From the NCBI GenBank assembly GCA_021399445.1, contig JAJTUQ010000002.1:1-64000 (forward strand): a stretch of DNA of 64,000 nucleotides, written 5' to 3'. This document shows, piece after piece, positions 22,522 to 34,417 of this stretch. Under the pieces are notes generated by a model. That model did not search any database. It was not told where the DNA came from and was given only the letters and a program-made list of their open reading frames with translations. Within the stretch, counting starts at the first letter, position 1, and every line of letters starts with the position of its first letter. Position numbers and translations under genes: made by a program. Origin of the DNA: Xylogone sp. PMI_703 (Eukaryota > Ascomycota > Leotiomycetes).

Positions 22522-24129
22522 TTAGGCCCAGTCCTCAGCAAACCTCATAAACTCCTCATTCTGCACCATCCTCTCCATAGCCTCACTCTCCAAAGCAGCC
22601 ATGACCTCTAACCCACCATTCTCTAACCTCGGCAGAACAGCAATCGTGCCATCCGCTGCTTCATACGGCATACGAAATCCCTCCGGTTTCCCTAGGATAC
22701 CCCATTCTCTCTTCCGAACACCAATATCAGCCCACGAGGTCGAGGTCATATCCGGCCCCAAGTAGTTATTACAGGCGAACTTGAAGTCTTGAGCATTCGG
22801 CCGCGAGCTGAGCAGCCCGATAGTCAGGGGAACACGATTTGGCTCGTTACATTTATTGACCGCGCTGCGGATTGCGGCGGCTGCAATTGAGAGCCCGGAT
22901 TTAGACTCTTTGAGGCTTGTAACTGAAAGACGTTGCGTGATGGCAACTAATGATGCATTACCAAAGTAAGTCGGAGGAAGCGGTGGACTTATGCGGCCAC
23001 GAATATTGACCGCGAAGCACATGCTCGAATCTTTTTCGTCATATATGGTGTCGGTGTTCGGATTTCGAGCTACTGTTACATGGTGCCAGAAGAAGGCACA
23101 GAGGGCATCGTTGGTCGAGTAGGCCTTTACTGCTGTCTTTAGGCCTGCAAGATGCTCTGGTGAAAAATAAAATATCTTTGATGTCATTGGTGGCATCTTA
23201 AAAGCTGGCGGTCCCATCTGGGGTCCGTCAGTTGGTGGGGTCGGGAGAATGATATATTCCGGGAAGTCTGCTCTTCTAGCCACTAGCCCTTGAGAAAGGG
23301 GATTGCGATCGTTGGAGATAGGGTCATACTCGCTGAAAGATCTGGAGCTGTTAACTACACTGGTATTATGAGCCCAGGCTTCGAGAATTGTATCTAATCC
23401 AATTGCGTCGGAGACGGAGTGGTGAATTCCAACTGTAAGCAGAAGCCCCCCTTCAATGAAGTTCGCCTGCGCAGCCAGGACAGGCTGGGAAGCTTGCAAA
23501 ACCTGGAGGGGAGATATAAGTGGAGTCGTTAGCTTTGAAAATGGGAACCTGTCCTCCTTGAGGTTTATGTAGGACGGCAGGATACTACTAAGATCCTTAA
23601 ATCTGAATAATATTTGATTAGTTTTCAAATCACAAAATACTCGGAAAATCACGGACAAACCGGAATTGGACACCGCCAGCACCTTCTACAACTTGAATTC
23701 GGTTATTCTCAGGGTCACTTCCTTCTTCTGGTCCCTGTATTAGAATTGTCAGTAAAACCCAATACAGACAAGGTAGTTGAATTTTTATGACGAAGCTTAC
23801 TATATTACCAGCAATCCACGGAATAGAAGCGATTGTATGAGCCAGTCCTTCCCTCAAGTTTTCGAATCTGAAAAGGTTAGGGATGTCAAGTCAGAGCGAA
23901 GCCTGAGATGGGTCTGGTCATACACACTGGCCTTGTCTGCATCTGCAGACAAAGAGAAACACAAAACCCAACGGCTTCCATACAGCCTTGGCATATTCAT
24001 ATCGAGTGGTGATAGTTTTTGTTTCGCTGGGGGTTGGAGAATGCTTCCATAATCTTCAACACGAACGAAATCTTTGCCAGATTCTCCATTAGGCCTCAAG
24101 CCCTGAAAGTCACCACTTATAGCAGTCAT
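22522..24129 (-). CDS. BAHD/Tri101-like acyltransferase
   Basis: Four exons, 24,129-23,924, 23,867-23,801, 23,734-23,661 and 23,602-22,522, with introns of 56, 66 and 58 nt, join in frame to 475 residues. The transferase-family catalytic motif HxxxD is intact as H177-SVS-D181 (GIHHSVSDAIG). The AGNI and LREGLAHTIASIPWIAG regions match the N-terminal fold of fungal BAHD-like acyltransferases. The C-terminal DFGWG-equivalent is divergent (WGILGKPEGFRMP). It should move an acyl group from acyl-CoA to an alcohol or amine, as in tailoring or self-protection steps; the substrate is unknown. Alternative 5' splice sites exist for the third intron. The one chosen keeps GGVQFRFKDLSSILP continuous. Start: ATG of MTAISGDFQG; an in-frame ATG 69 nt upstream is less likely. 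Confidence 0.85.
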
Positions 24130-24564
24130 GGTTACGACGAAAATACTTGACAATAAATAATTTAAAAGAGTCTGATGGAGCAAAAGTAATAGTCCCAAAA
24201 GTCCGAGTAGCTTACCTATATATATCCGAGCCCTGAAATTACCCCCGGGAGTCTAATGTGGTAATTACGAGGGATCCAATACTTGAGCCTAATTGATGGC
24301 TAATTGACCATCAAACTATTGACTCTATCTGAATTCAATTGCTGTTTGAACAAGATCCATAATAAATGACTAGTTAACAGCTATGCACGGTCATTTATCC
24401 CTGGAATACTGAGCCTTGATTGGCCATCTCGACTGTTTCCTGATTAAGTTAGTAACGTTCAGGGAAGAGCATGAAGTTTACCTTGCCATCTTCAGACCGA
24501 GTCACCCTTGGCAGACAGAAAAAGAAGCGGTCTGTTCCTCCGGAGATTAGCATGGGATAACAAT

Positions 24565-26561
24565 TTAGATGCAATCGAATCTGAAATTCTCAGGTACGCC
24601 TAAGAGCGTCTGACTCTGTGCCTCAGAAACAAATTTTGCTAGTGGTTCACCGTGCTCAGCAATCCATTGTAGTTGCGCACGCATCCACCATCGTTGAGTT
24701 TCTGGAATTGATGATACGCTGCAGGAAAGGTAGAGGGGCCATATGAGAGAAAATCTTCCCGTGTGTTTAGAGTTGATGGCTTTGCTCATCGAATTTTGTG
24801 GCCAGATGGATCTATCGTCTTGGGCATTTATGCTGGTTGCCGGCCTTTTGAACTCTGACAAGTCATAGCCCAAAAGAAATGGAACACTGGCGCATATATC
24901 GTTGACTAGTACGGAGATTGATTTCTCAATGTGAGTGTTTTCGGACTGCTGCCTGCCATTTTGCGGGTGGGAGTAAAGATGGGAGGCCAATCGGAAAAGG
25001 ATTGATTGAACTATTAGGCGTGACACCCGGTATAGATTCCATACGCGTGCAACATAAAAGCCTGAGTAACCATGAATTTCACTCGGAATGTAATATGAAG
25101 TCGAAAGATCCGGGCCGGATATAGAGCTAAGCTTCGTAGCCACGGAATATGACCATCCGACAGGAACATCCTTCGTCCAACTCACAAGCTCACGATCCAG
25201 GTCTTCAGCAGCTCGAATAAGCTTAGAAATCTCGCCTTTAATAATGCTCCAACTTGGTCGTGAAAGAATCTCGTTGGCTAGGGACTGAAGTTGAGGCAGT
25301 TTGATCGTTCTAGAAAGAAGTCGATCTTCGGTATTCTCAAATGACAATACAGATCCAGCAAATTCATGAAAGACTGGATCGACAGGCTGAGAAAGTTGAA
25401 CATGACTGTGAACCTGTGATAAATTTATCAGAAGGCCGGTCAATATATAGAGCGAGTACTTACAGCATTTCTTCTGATGAAGAGAAACATATTGCATTGT
25501 AACGGCGTAGACAGCTGCTCCTTCCCGCGAACTCTGAGAGCAGCAGCTCCATCCACATGTGAGCCCCACGCTGACAACATTTCCAGATCAAACACAATAG
25601 TCTATGATAAACACCAAGCTTGGATTAGAGAATTGGAATTGAAGGCTTAGAGAGGGAGCAATACTGACTTCGTAGCCACAAAGGAGCAGAACTGCATACA
25701 AGTTCTCGTCACTCTTAACTTCAATTGGATCTTGAATCGCAGCTTTGAGGGCAGAGATTGGTTGCACATAGCGTTTTCTGGATACCTGCATGGTATAAGG
25801 ATGATTGCCTCTGGATTTTGCCCACTGTTATAGTAAGCTATTAGCGATTGTGCAAGTGGTGGGTGGCAAGGATGGGAAGAGAGGCATCCGTATATCCTAA
25901 TAGTCTTCAGATATTGGTACCCCCTAGGGATTCAGACTGCCTACGAAACCAATAATCATGAACAGACATACCACCGCGTGCGATATTGCCTGTGCCGCCA
26001 AATATAGCGCAGAATTCTGCCGACTCCGTGAAAGAAGGGTAGGAAGTTGCAAGTGAAGGTATAGAGAGTGGTCAGGTTCGGGCATGGTACTAATCACAAA
26101 TTCATAGAAGTAACAAAGTGTCTGGTCATCTTGTGAAGGGAAAAGAGACCTAGCTATGCCCGGTAGCATGTGTCGAGGGTTTTTATGCTGGGTATCCGGT
26201 TGTGAATGTATTCCTCGAAGAGGAGCTGAGTAGCTCTCTAACTTCCGTGGTCTCCCATTACGATTTGACTTTGAACCTGGGTTTGCGTACTCCATGCGAA
26301 ACATAAGATCGACCTCGTCTCGATAGCCATTACAAACCCTCTTCAATCTCACACATCGTGAACACTCTGGACGTTTTTCATCGCACTGTCACTCAAATCA
26401 GCGTAGCTCACCTCAACTCAGATGTTAGGCAAACCTTTACGTGTATTTTTCTATCTAGAGTATTAGCTAGGCAGTCTTAAGCTAAAGTAGAATGATATGT
26501 GTCCAGGATTAAATCACCTGCAAGTCTCACATCCCCGGCTTAGTTTCCCAGTATATGTCAT
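24565..26561 (-). CDS. Zn2Cys6 transcription factor with a 16-nt microexon (third)
   Basis: Six exons: 26,561-26,518; 26,450-26,435; 26,385-25,972; 25,824-25,669; 25,601-25,464; 25,413-24,565. The total is 1,617 nt, 538 residues. Exon 2 is only 16 nt and supplies the RKIHVK part of the zinc cluster, giving Cys11, 14, 21, 28, 31 and 38 with exact C-x2-C-x6-C spacing; without it the finger cannot be built. All borders are GT-AG. The middle region matches the fungal transcription factor family (YLAAQAISHAVWAKSRGN, ENLYAVLLLCGYETIVFD, HVDGAAALRVRGKEQL). It is a nuclear regulator, upstream of and co-oriented with the acyltransferase gene; control of that gene is inferred. Confidence 0.85.
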
Positions 26562-27194
26562 TCTGAACCGTGCTTCACGCAACACTTCTAGCAATCTCTG
26601 CCGCTCAATACTTCCTATCTCCGAGGTATCTTTGACAAGATAATACTGGGCAAAGAACGCACTTTCGAAACCCTGGCAGCGAGATACGTGGCTGAGCTGG
26701 TTTGAAATTAAGAATTTGTTCCACGGTGAGACCCGGATCCAGGGATTAAGGGGCCGGGCACGTGCGCGCAGCCACCAGGAGTGATTGTCGGAAATCACTT
26801 GACCGGGATCGACACTTCAAAATTTGACCTGACAACGTTACCTTAGGATGATTGACAACTAAATTATGATATAAGAGGCAGGATTCTGCAATCCTAAAAA
26901 AACATTCGTCACGTACGTAGAAGATTGTTTATTCTTGAAAGGCACTAGATCACTACCACTATGGATGTTCAGTATAATCCATAAGCCATATTCGATGCGC
27001 ATATTCAATGCGCATATGCCGAAGCAGTGTCCTGAATCCATATACCCATTTGCGTTTCCTTAAATCGATCTGTTTAATCTAAATACCCCGATGTTCTCCA
27101 TAACACTTCGTATATCGCATTGGTCTGATCACAAAACTTAATGATTGAATCAGATTCTACATATATAAACCCCTTTGTGCGATACCAAATATCA
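26562..27194. other. Intergenic region, about 0.63 kb
   Basis: Spacer between the third regulator and the trypsin-like gene. No supported gene or repeat. Confidence 0.55.
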
Positions 27195-28925
27195 TCATCC
27201 TATGGTGTTCTTGTCATTTAGGGTCGGAGTTGATTGCGGTGATGGATCCACAGAGCTGTTCATAGTCGAATACCCAGAGTCTACATAGTTGGAGAATACA
27301 GGCTCGATTGGACTAGATGCGTCCAGGGTATCGTATTGGGAAAAGTCAATCATAGGGGGAAGAGATACAGATTCTGCACGCTGTCGATTTTTGATATCTT
27401 TAAATGAGTCACAGATTGGGACGACATAACCCCTCCCAAACACATCAGACGCAACAACATGGCCGTAAAGCTTGTTGGTGTATGCATCGATGATCCAAGC
27501 TCCACTGTCTCCATATTGGAAAGCTGCAAGAAAATTAGTATCACGCCCCAGAATCCTAGCCTTAGTATAATATTACTTACATTCCCGTTTCGAAAGTGTT
27601 AAAAGGTATGTTCGAATTAGGGTCTTGCCAGGCGGCAGCATGATGTAAGACCAGGTTTCAGCTAGGGTTCCCCAGATTAAACCTCGAGCTGATGCCATCA
27701 TTACCTCTTTCTTGGGGTTGTCAAATTTGCATACGCCAAAGTGATGCACTTGTCGAAATCTTGAGGCGGTATTGGGGAAGTTGACAAATTGATTATCAAT
27801 TGCTATCAATGCCCAGTCAAGATTTCGTCCGTCTTGAAGACAAGTATACGAAGCCATGGAGAGCTCCCCTATCCTTGACGACTTCGTTGGGTTTGCTTTA
27901 TCACCACGATTGTCCTCGATCCTCCTAGGAGGGATTTCTTCTTCCTCAATATCAGCGTTAAACGAACTCAAGTCAATGATATATTCCTCTTCTTCAGTGT
28001 ATAAATCATGCTCCAACTCATATCCAAGTTCATCTAGATTCTCTTCGCATGATTCTTGAAGCAAAAAGTGGCCTGCCGTCATTGCGTATAGTTTTATATC
28101 CCCGTGTTGGCCAGTTATCATGATAACACCTCCCACTGTAGCGCCATGTAATCCTTGCGCTCTGCCATTCGTGACTTGTATACCGCACAAAGTATTAAAT
28201 ACTTTGTCTCGATCACTAAAGATCTGGATCGACTCACTCTGGGCCGAAGGGTTGTGCTCCGAGGAGGGATCTAAACAATTTGTAAGTTGCCTTGGTTTCA
28301 GCGGACACACTATTACTCGTAATCGAGGAGAGCGATCGCTGGGATCTGGTGACTCAAAATCGGTTTTAACATGTGGCTGCTTGAAGAAGTTGCTGACCCT
28401 CTTGAAGACGGCCTTGTCGCATTGAACGAACACCCAAGGCTCCGCGGATGCCTCGTTCTCTCCTAGAACTTGCAAACTCATCAGCACTCCTCGGCAGTTA
28501 GGCAGGCCTCGAGTTAACTGATTGAGGCTCTCCGCGTATAGTTCTCTGAGATCCAAGAAGCGTTCTCGAGTCAGCCGTGGGATTGGCTTCGCGTATGGCA
28601 TGAGCTTTTTTGGTTTTCGTAATGGCTGAGGCCATTTCACACTACCACCAACAAAAGCTTCTTTCAAACTATCTGGAGTGGAACTTTGCGACGCGTATCC
28701 GGAATCAAGGCCGCCGGAGCGACCAGTCATCCGTTCAGAGCATGAGGAGATCAAGGTAGTACTAGATGAACTTCTCATGCTCATGGAGGCTACAGCCTCA
28801 GCCAGACCCGAGTGGCCAGTGTCCAGGGCCACCATCGTAGATCGTGTAGGCATGACCCGCGGTACAACCTCTACTGCGGGATTCTGCCGTTCTGGGTAGT
28901 CAGATGGGATACAGTTCCGAAACAA
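27195..28925 (-). CDS. Trypsin-like serine protease-fold protein
   Basis: Exons are 28,925-27,581 and 27,523-27,195 (57-nt intron), 557 residues. A Ser/Thr-rich low-complexity N-terminus (about 1-100) precedes a chymotrypsin-like domain with the triad in order: His286 in YAMTAGHF, Asp370 in RNLDWALIAID, Ser455 in YGDSGAWIID. A GHVVASDVFGRGYVVP segment follows the active Ser, as in a large fungal family of intracellular trypsin-like proteins. There is no signal peptide, so a cytosolic or nuclear place is likely. An acidic insert lies between His and Asp (DLYTEEEEYIIDLSS). It diverges across 227 bp from the Cys-motif membrane protein at 29,153. Biological role unknown. The start could be a later ATG (MPTRSTM). 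Confidence 0.8.
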
Positions 28926-29152
28926 CGAAAATTGGCGTAAAGAAGGAAGAGAGGATTTCCAGTAATCTGCTTGATAAATGGCGCATGGGCAGTGTAATTG
29001 TTGGTCGAGGCTGTGCTTTATTAAAGAACGGAAGAGCGGCCAGCAGGTGGCAGTGCAAGCAATTCAACTTCGCCCTAAGAAACAGGACCGACAGAAAATA
29101 CAACGTATCCAACTTCAAAAACTATCGGGCGTTCTTTGAGCTTTCACCAATA
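28926..29152. promoter_or_regulatory. Shared divergent promoter, protease/membrane-protein pair
   Basis: Only 227 bp separate the two divergent start codons, so both transcripts must start here or overlap. An in-frame upstream ATG at 28,904 would extend the plus-strand protein by 83 residues into the other gene; the extension has no protein-like character, so I prefer the ATG at 29,153. Confidence 0.5.
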
Positions 29153-30419
29153 ATGGCGCTATTATTCCCACTCGAAAGGGTTGCAACTGACCAACTTCAA
29201 CGGCTCGGAAATGTTTTGTGGTCCTGGTCCATTTGTCCAGAGTGTCGTGTGGAGAAACCTTGCAAGTCCAGGGATTGTCCATGGCCTCGCTCAACAGTCG
29301 TGAGCAGATACTTCGAATTCTATAAGATTTCAACTTCAACCTATGAGTGCCAAGTCGAAAAGGGCCAGGCTCCCGGACTCAAGTCTCACGATGAGCTCTT
29401 CGGTATCATAGAGATGCTGAAATCAAACCCCACACTCACCAAGGCAGAATTACTAGAGAGGCTTTGTGCGGACCGTCCCGCCCGCGGTGGCCAAGAAGGT
29501 GCGCTCAACCTGGCTGCCCGGGTGACGTGGATGATCAATTGCTCTGCATCTCGACAATCCAGCGTCTTGTTAGAGCATGGAACTCACTTGACTCCTTGGA
29601 GCAAGGATATTACTCTCTCACAGTTTATCCATGATGCATTCCCACAAAGCCATCATCCTAGCATAGACATCATCAAGGAAAGTCTCCGGGCGATCAAATT
29701 GAAGAAACACGCACGATTGAGTTTTCAGCCAACGGATGACCTAAGAAATCATTTAAAACTTGACAGAAGGAATGCAGTTGTCGAAATTTTTCATCACACT
29801 TCTTTCCTAAAAGAGCAATTGAGACTCACAAAAGACCAGCCTGACGATTTGACATTACGTGATTATATCAAACTGTAAGTATCAAGTAGCGGAAGCAACT
29901 CTGGAATATCAAAGAAAGAGCCAAATACATCTCGATTTCCAAAGGACAGGACCTTTCAATGCAGGTACAGTACTAATATTAGGCGTTTCTAGTGGCGCAC
30001 TTCCGCGCACACTAGTCCTCGAAGCACTAGACTCTATTCAAAAGATTCTCTTCCCCCTCGCTGATGCTAAATCTAAGAAGTTCTTACTCTCTCTTACATC
30101 GACCTCAACTTGCAACTTTGACCCCGACATCCTACGATATGATTCGATCTCAATACGAAAGCCCAACGAGCAAAATATTTCATATCATTATTTCGGCGCG
30201 CGACTAGCGGATCTCCACCAGGAAATGGTAAACCCCACTCCTAGAGGGTATGAGAAGTGGTTCGAGAGGAATAGTAGTGCCAGATTTGTGATGATGGCAA
30301 CTGTTGCTGGTGTTACCTTTGCTATTTTCCTAGGACTACTAAGCCTAGGATTAGGTGCATTTCAAGCTTACGTTGGGTATATGGCGTGGAAACACCCTGC
30401 TCAGCCTCCCATAGATTAA
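29153..30419 (+). CDS. Cys-motif protein with C-terminal membrane anchor, partner of trypsin-like gene
   Basis: Exons are 29,153-29,874 and 29,993-30,419 (118-nt intron GTAAGT...TAG), 382 residues. The N-terminus (MALLFPLERVATDQLQRLGN) leads into a C-x2-C-x5-C-x4-C cluster (CPEC, PCKSRDC) that may bind zinc. The body contains SFQPTDDLRNHLKLD, VEIFHHTSFLKEQLR, LVLEALDSIQKILFPL, CNFDPDILR and SYHYFGARLADL, which I recognise as a conserved but uncharacterised fungal family. A single transmembrane helix lies near residues 341-368 (MMATVAGVTFAIFLGLLSLG), with a short basic tail. Topology suggests a tail-anchored protein with a cytosolic body. It shares a promoter with the trypsin-like gene, suggesting a common pathway. 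Confidence 0.78.
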
Positions 30420-30961
30420 GTATATGTTTTGATGTACACAATAAGAATAACTTATGGTCAGCCACATAAGTATCTTTGACTGCTTTCTTTCATGGCTGGG
30501 GTTTCCTAGTTTATGTGCCTTAAGATGTTTTTCTTAAACGATAATTTAAGTCGCGTGAGATTTTCGGTCTCAAATATGAGGCACTATAAAATCAGACAAA
30601 GTATACAGTAATTTAACATAACAGTTAAGGCTTAGTGCTTGCGTAAGGGGTGCTTGGTAGGACTAGTATAACTGAATGGAAGGCTAATCAGTTACTTAAC
30701 AATTTTCAGTGAGTTGTATCAAGTTTCCTGTGTCTTGTGGCTGTTACGCTGAAATTAAATCAGATCCTTTATCCTCTTTAAACTTCACAATTAACAAGAG
30801 GCATGTACTTCTTTTGCGCCTTGATCTATGGGGTAATATTTCAACCTTAATATAATTCTCTAGGAGGCATTGTCATCATATAATAACGAATACTTGATTT
30901 AATCTCCAACTGAAAGTATAGATAGAGTTATGGCTCCTTCGAGCCTTCTTCATTCCTTGGC
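30420..30961. other. Intergenic region between convergent genes
   Basis: AT-rich spacer of 0.54 kb between two convergent stop codons; it must hold both 3' ends. No gene seen. Confidence 0.6.
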
Positions 30962-32730
30962 TTACAAAGAATCAATACGGCCTAGAAGCCATTGAAGGTG
31001 ACAGTAAGATACCTGGGGTTGATATTGTGGTTGCATGTGTCCAGATTGGTAAGTCTCTGCCCATAATAAACCACGCTCATAATGCTGGATGCCCATCTGG
31101 CCATGTGGACTGCCAAAACTGTTATCCAGATCGATGATGATGGGCTCCGAGGGTGCAGACTGAAAGCCGAGATAGCCGTTCCAGGTCATATTTTGGATCG
31201 AGAGTAATGTTCCGTTGGTGATAATGTTCATGTCATAGTCACCATTACTAATGAGGACACGATTAGTGGCTTCAATCACCTGAGGGAGGACCTTTTCGAT
31301 AGAATTGGCGGAGAGGTCCCCTTGGAGCTCTGGGCCACTTTGGCCATCGGTAAAGACAATCCCTCCACATTCTTCCCAGGTGATGTTCGGAGCGTGAAGA
31401 GCACGCTTGACGTCGTCGCGGTCAAAGTAGACATGCCCTGACGAGTCTGGAACGACCAAGACGTCCCAAGGCGAAGGACACATCATGTTGACTTCATCAT
31501 CATTAAAGCAGGGATTCAAGTTGAAAGCTTCACCCCATGCAAGATCCCACAAGTCACAGGCTCCATCGCTAGAGTCATGGAACTTGGGTGGCTGAACTTT
31601 CTTGGCCGGGAAAACGAGATACTCGTCAATGTAAGCCTTGTATCCACATGACTCATGTAAACTTTCCAATTCAGCTAGTAAAGTCTCATTAAAGCCGAAG
31701 AGATTTTTGTTTTGTAGCACGAAGGGGACAATGGGAACCTGTTCCTGGATATAGTCGTATTGACCGATGCATGGATCGTATACCAAGGCTCCTATATTTG
31801 AAGATCAGGACCTATGATACCTTTCATAAATTTGAGGAAGACTCACCACCAAGGTCATAATAAGTCGTGTCATTTTGGTCAAGAAATGCGGCGGAAATAT
31901 AAGGCACATATCTTCCCGCGTAACTTTCACCAGTAATATAGATCTTATAGTTCTTAATTCCAAACAATGTTTCGAAGTTCTTCCAAAACTTTACAAACTC
32001 CCCGGCAATCTCCTCCTCAGTACTAGCTAAAGGAGTGCCAATGGAGAAACCAGATCCTACGGGCTGGTCGACCCTATATTAAGGATTAGAACATTAACGA
32101 CAAACGAAGTAATAGGTCATCTACGGAATGAAGAAAGATGAATTGAAGAAGAAAATAGGAAGAGAGAAGCTAACCACAACATGTTAGTGAGATTCACCCA
32201 AGAATATGGGTTCTCAACTGGAGCGTAGGTTCCTGGCTGCCAGAGAAAACGGCCGTTTTCCTGGAAGAAACCTTCAAGGGAGCTACAGCCCGGGCCGCCA
32301 TTAAGCCAGATAGTAATCTCGTCAACAGGAGCACCAACTGTAGGTTGAAAGATGAAAAATAGTGATCTCGAGTCGTTATGAATATCAATTGGGATATTAC
32401 CGGAGTACATCTCACCTAGGTCAAAGTTTACCTCAGGTAAGCTTTCCACGACATAAGCTAAGAGTGAGGCGCACAGTTAGCGGCATCATTATCCGGCGGC
32501 ATTGCTAAATATAGGCAACCGCAGAGTAACTCACGACGTGTCTTATCATTCAAAAAGCGGAAGTCTTGTGCTAAATTGCGTTCCACTTTATGAGTAGGCA
32601 CTACAATCTCTTGCCTAGTCAGACGATTGAGAGATTTCCGGCTGAAACTCGCATGGTTCGTGGCGGATGCTCTGTCTAGCAAGATAGACAAAGATACGCT
32701 CGTTGTTAGCAGTAATGACTTAAGCTGCAT
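30962..32730 (-). CDS. Secreted serine carboxypeptidase (S10)
   Basis: Exons are 32,730-32,535; 32,457-32,175; 32,073-31,847; 31,791-30,962 (introns 77, 101 and 55 nt), giving 511 residues. A signal peptide is clear ([19 protein letters not shown], about residues 1-23). S10 family motifs are complete: [13 protein letters not shown] (oxyanion/substrate site), catalytic Ser210 in [13 protein letters not shown], Asp in [11 protein letters not shown] (about residue 420), and His487 in [11 protein letters not shown]. Cysteines and NxT/S sites fit a secreted glycoprotein. It should remove C-terminal residues from peptides at acidic pH outside the cell or in the vacuole. It resembles the carboxypeptidase S1 homologues of fungi and looks active. 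Confidence 0.92.
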
Positions 32731-34417
32731 AGTGGACCCTCAGCAAAGCTAGAGATAAGAGATAGCAGGGAATGAAAGAAGGCCGATACTTGGTTCTAAA
32801 AAGTTAGCAAATGGCCGCCTGTGAAGATAGGTGAAGTGTGCAAGACTCAAAGAGATATACTAGAATTTTCCGTGTCAATCTCAGCCCTCAGTAGGATCAC
32901 TAGCTAAGGGTTCATTATTGGCCAGCATCTACAGACATCATCTTCAAAAGCTTCTGCCTACGCTATAAATGCCACATTCCCAGTGTTTATTAATCATATT
33001 ACGTTAATTTAATGACCGTATTTATTCACATTTATCATAATCGAACGAAGGAATGGGCTAACCATCTGTTCTAAGTAATTGTCAGCAGCCACCAATACAA
33101 CTCTATGGAAAGCCTTAAATTGATTTTCACTTATCTTTCTCTCATTTTTAGAGGCGAGTCACTGAATCAATTATCTATTCAACTTTCTCATTATTATATT
33201 ATATTTAACTTCCCTAATAATCGTAATAGATAAATCAGAAGAGCTCATATTGCATGAGGAGAATTAGAGGTAACTATCCACAACTTATCATTTTAGGCGT
33301 TCAGATCCGTCCTTCCGCTGAACTGTATTGAGATATGATTAGCCAAATCGTACTGGACTGATTGCAGGTTAGGCTGGTTCCACTATGATAAATGTGAATA
33401 AATACGGTAGTGGTGGTATATGACATCGTATTCTAACGATTGTCTATTCATGAAGCGGATGAGCTCTTCCTACTCCAGCGGCGTATTCCTGATAGGCTAG
33501 GAACGCCTCATAGAGTCTCACGATTAAGGGAGAATGCGACTAGCCTAGTGGAGTATGATTTGAGTGATCAAATACTCGCATAGGTTAGCTTAGGTAGGGA
33601 TGTGCAATGCTTCACTCTTTAAATTGCGGGTAAAATTGCACATTTTGAACAAAATGCTCGTTAGTCATATTCCCCTTTATCATAAGACGTTACAGCTGTC
33701 AACACGGCCTGTATGATCGCTCATTATCTTTTCATTTGCTGGAGCTGCTATATGCACTTTAAGATTCTGACTACTAGTACTCTAGGCATCGATGAATAGC
33801 CCACCGAATACGAGGATACACCGATGACAAAGCGAAAAGCTTACGTGGAGCTGGCGCGTAACGCATTACTTTCCTGCACTAGTACCGTACAGAACGGGAA
33901 GTTTAGCTTTAACTTAAAGTCATTACAAGAGTTAAACTTAAAAGTTAGTCGAAAGCAGACTGATTACCACTCGAGCCGAGCCGAAATGGTTCCTTCATCC
34001 TTCATTCGATTCTTGTTTTCCTGTTACAGTACCGACTTTTGTTTTCTTCGTGCCATGCCTATTCATCAAGGAGCTGTGACCGAATGTACCCCCGTAAGAC
34101 GTATCACTAATCAAATCTCTAGCCGTCCTTGATTATCAATACGAGAATCTAAGCTACCTTAGGCCATTGGCTGATTTTGAATATGGTGTAAGCTTCGTAG
34201 ATAGTGATTGGCTGGGTTGGATTAAGGTTATTTGGCCTGTGAATTAGGGTGTACTATCACGCACTCACCTGCTGCCTCAAATTGCAGTGTTATATGACAA
34301 GGACTTGTCGTACTTCTATTTAACTACAAACTAGCACTAACTAAGGCTATTAACAGTTGTAATTTCTTGATTAACTTTTCCACATAACTAATTTAATCGC
34401 AGCTACGAAACGGACTT
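32731..34417. other. Gene-poor region
   Basis: About 1.7 kb without a supported gene. A 102-codon ORF at 33,824-34,132 is not protein-like. A small inverted repeat (TACTCCA...TGGAGTA) spans 33,471-33,555. Confidence 0.5.
33471..33555. repeat. 85-bp element with 7-bp terminal inverted repeats
   Basis: TACTCCA at 33,471-33,477 is mirrored by TGGAGTA at 33,549-33,555, with an inner AGGCTAG/CTAGCCT match. This could be a very small MITE remnant or chance; no target duplication is evident. Confidence 0.25.

Noticed and set aside
23603..23634. 31-nt third intron in the acyltransferase
   Set aside because: A 58-nt intron starting at 23,660 also restores the frame, has normal length and a smooth join.
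28904..29152. N-terminal extension of the Cys-motif protein from the ATG at 28,904
   Set aside because: The extension is low in hydrophobic pattern and overlaps the divergent gene; MALLFPLERVAT at 29,153 looks like the conserved start.
33824..34132. 102-codon plus-strand ORF
   Set aside because: Amino-acid pattern not protein-like, no promoter or family signal, in a gene-poor stretch.
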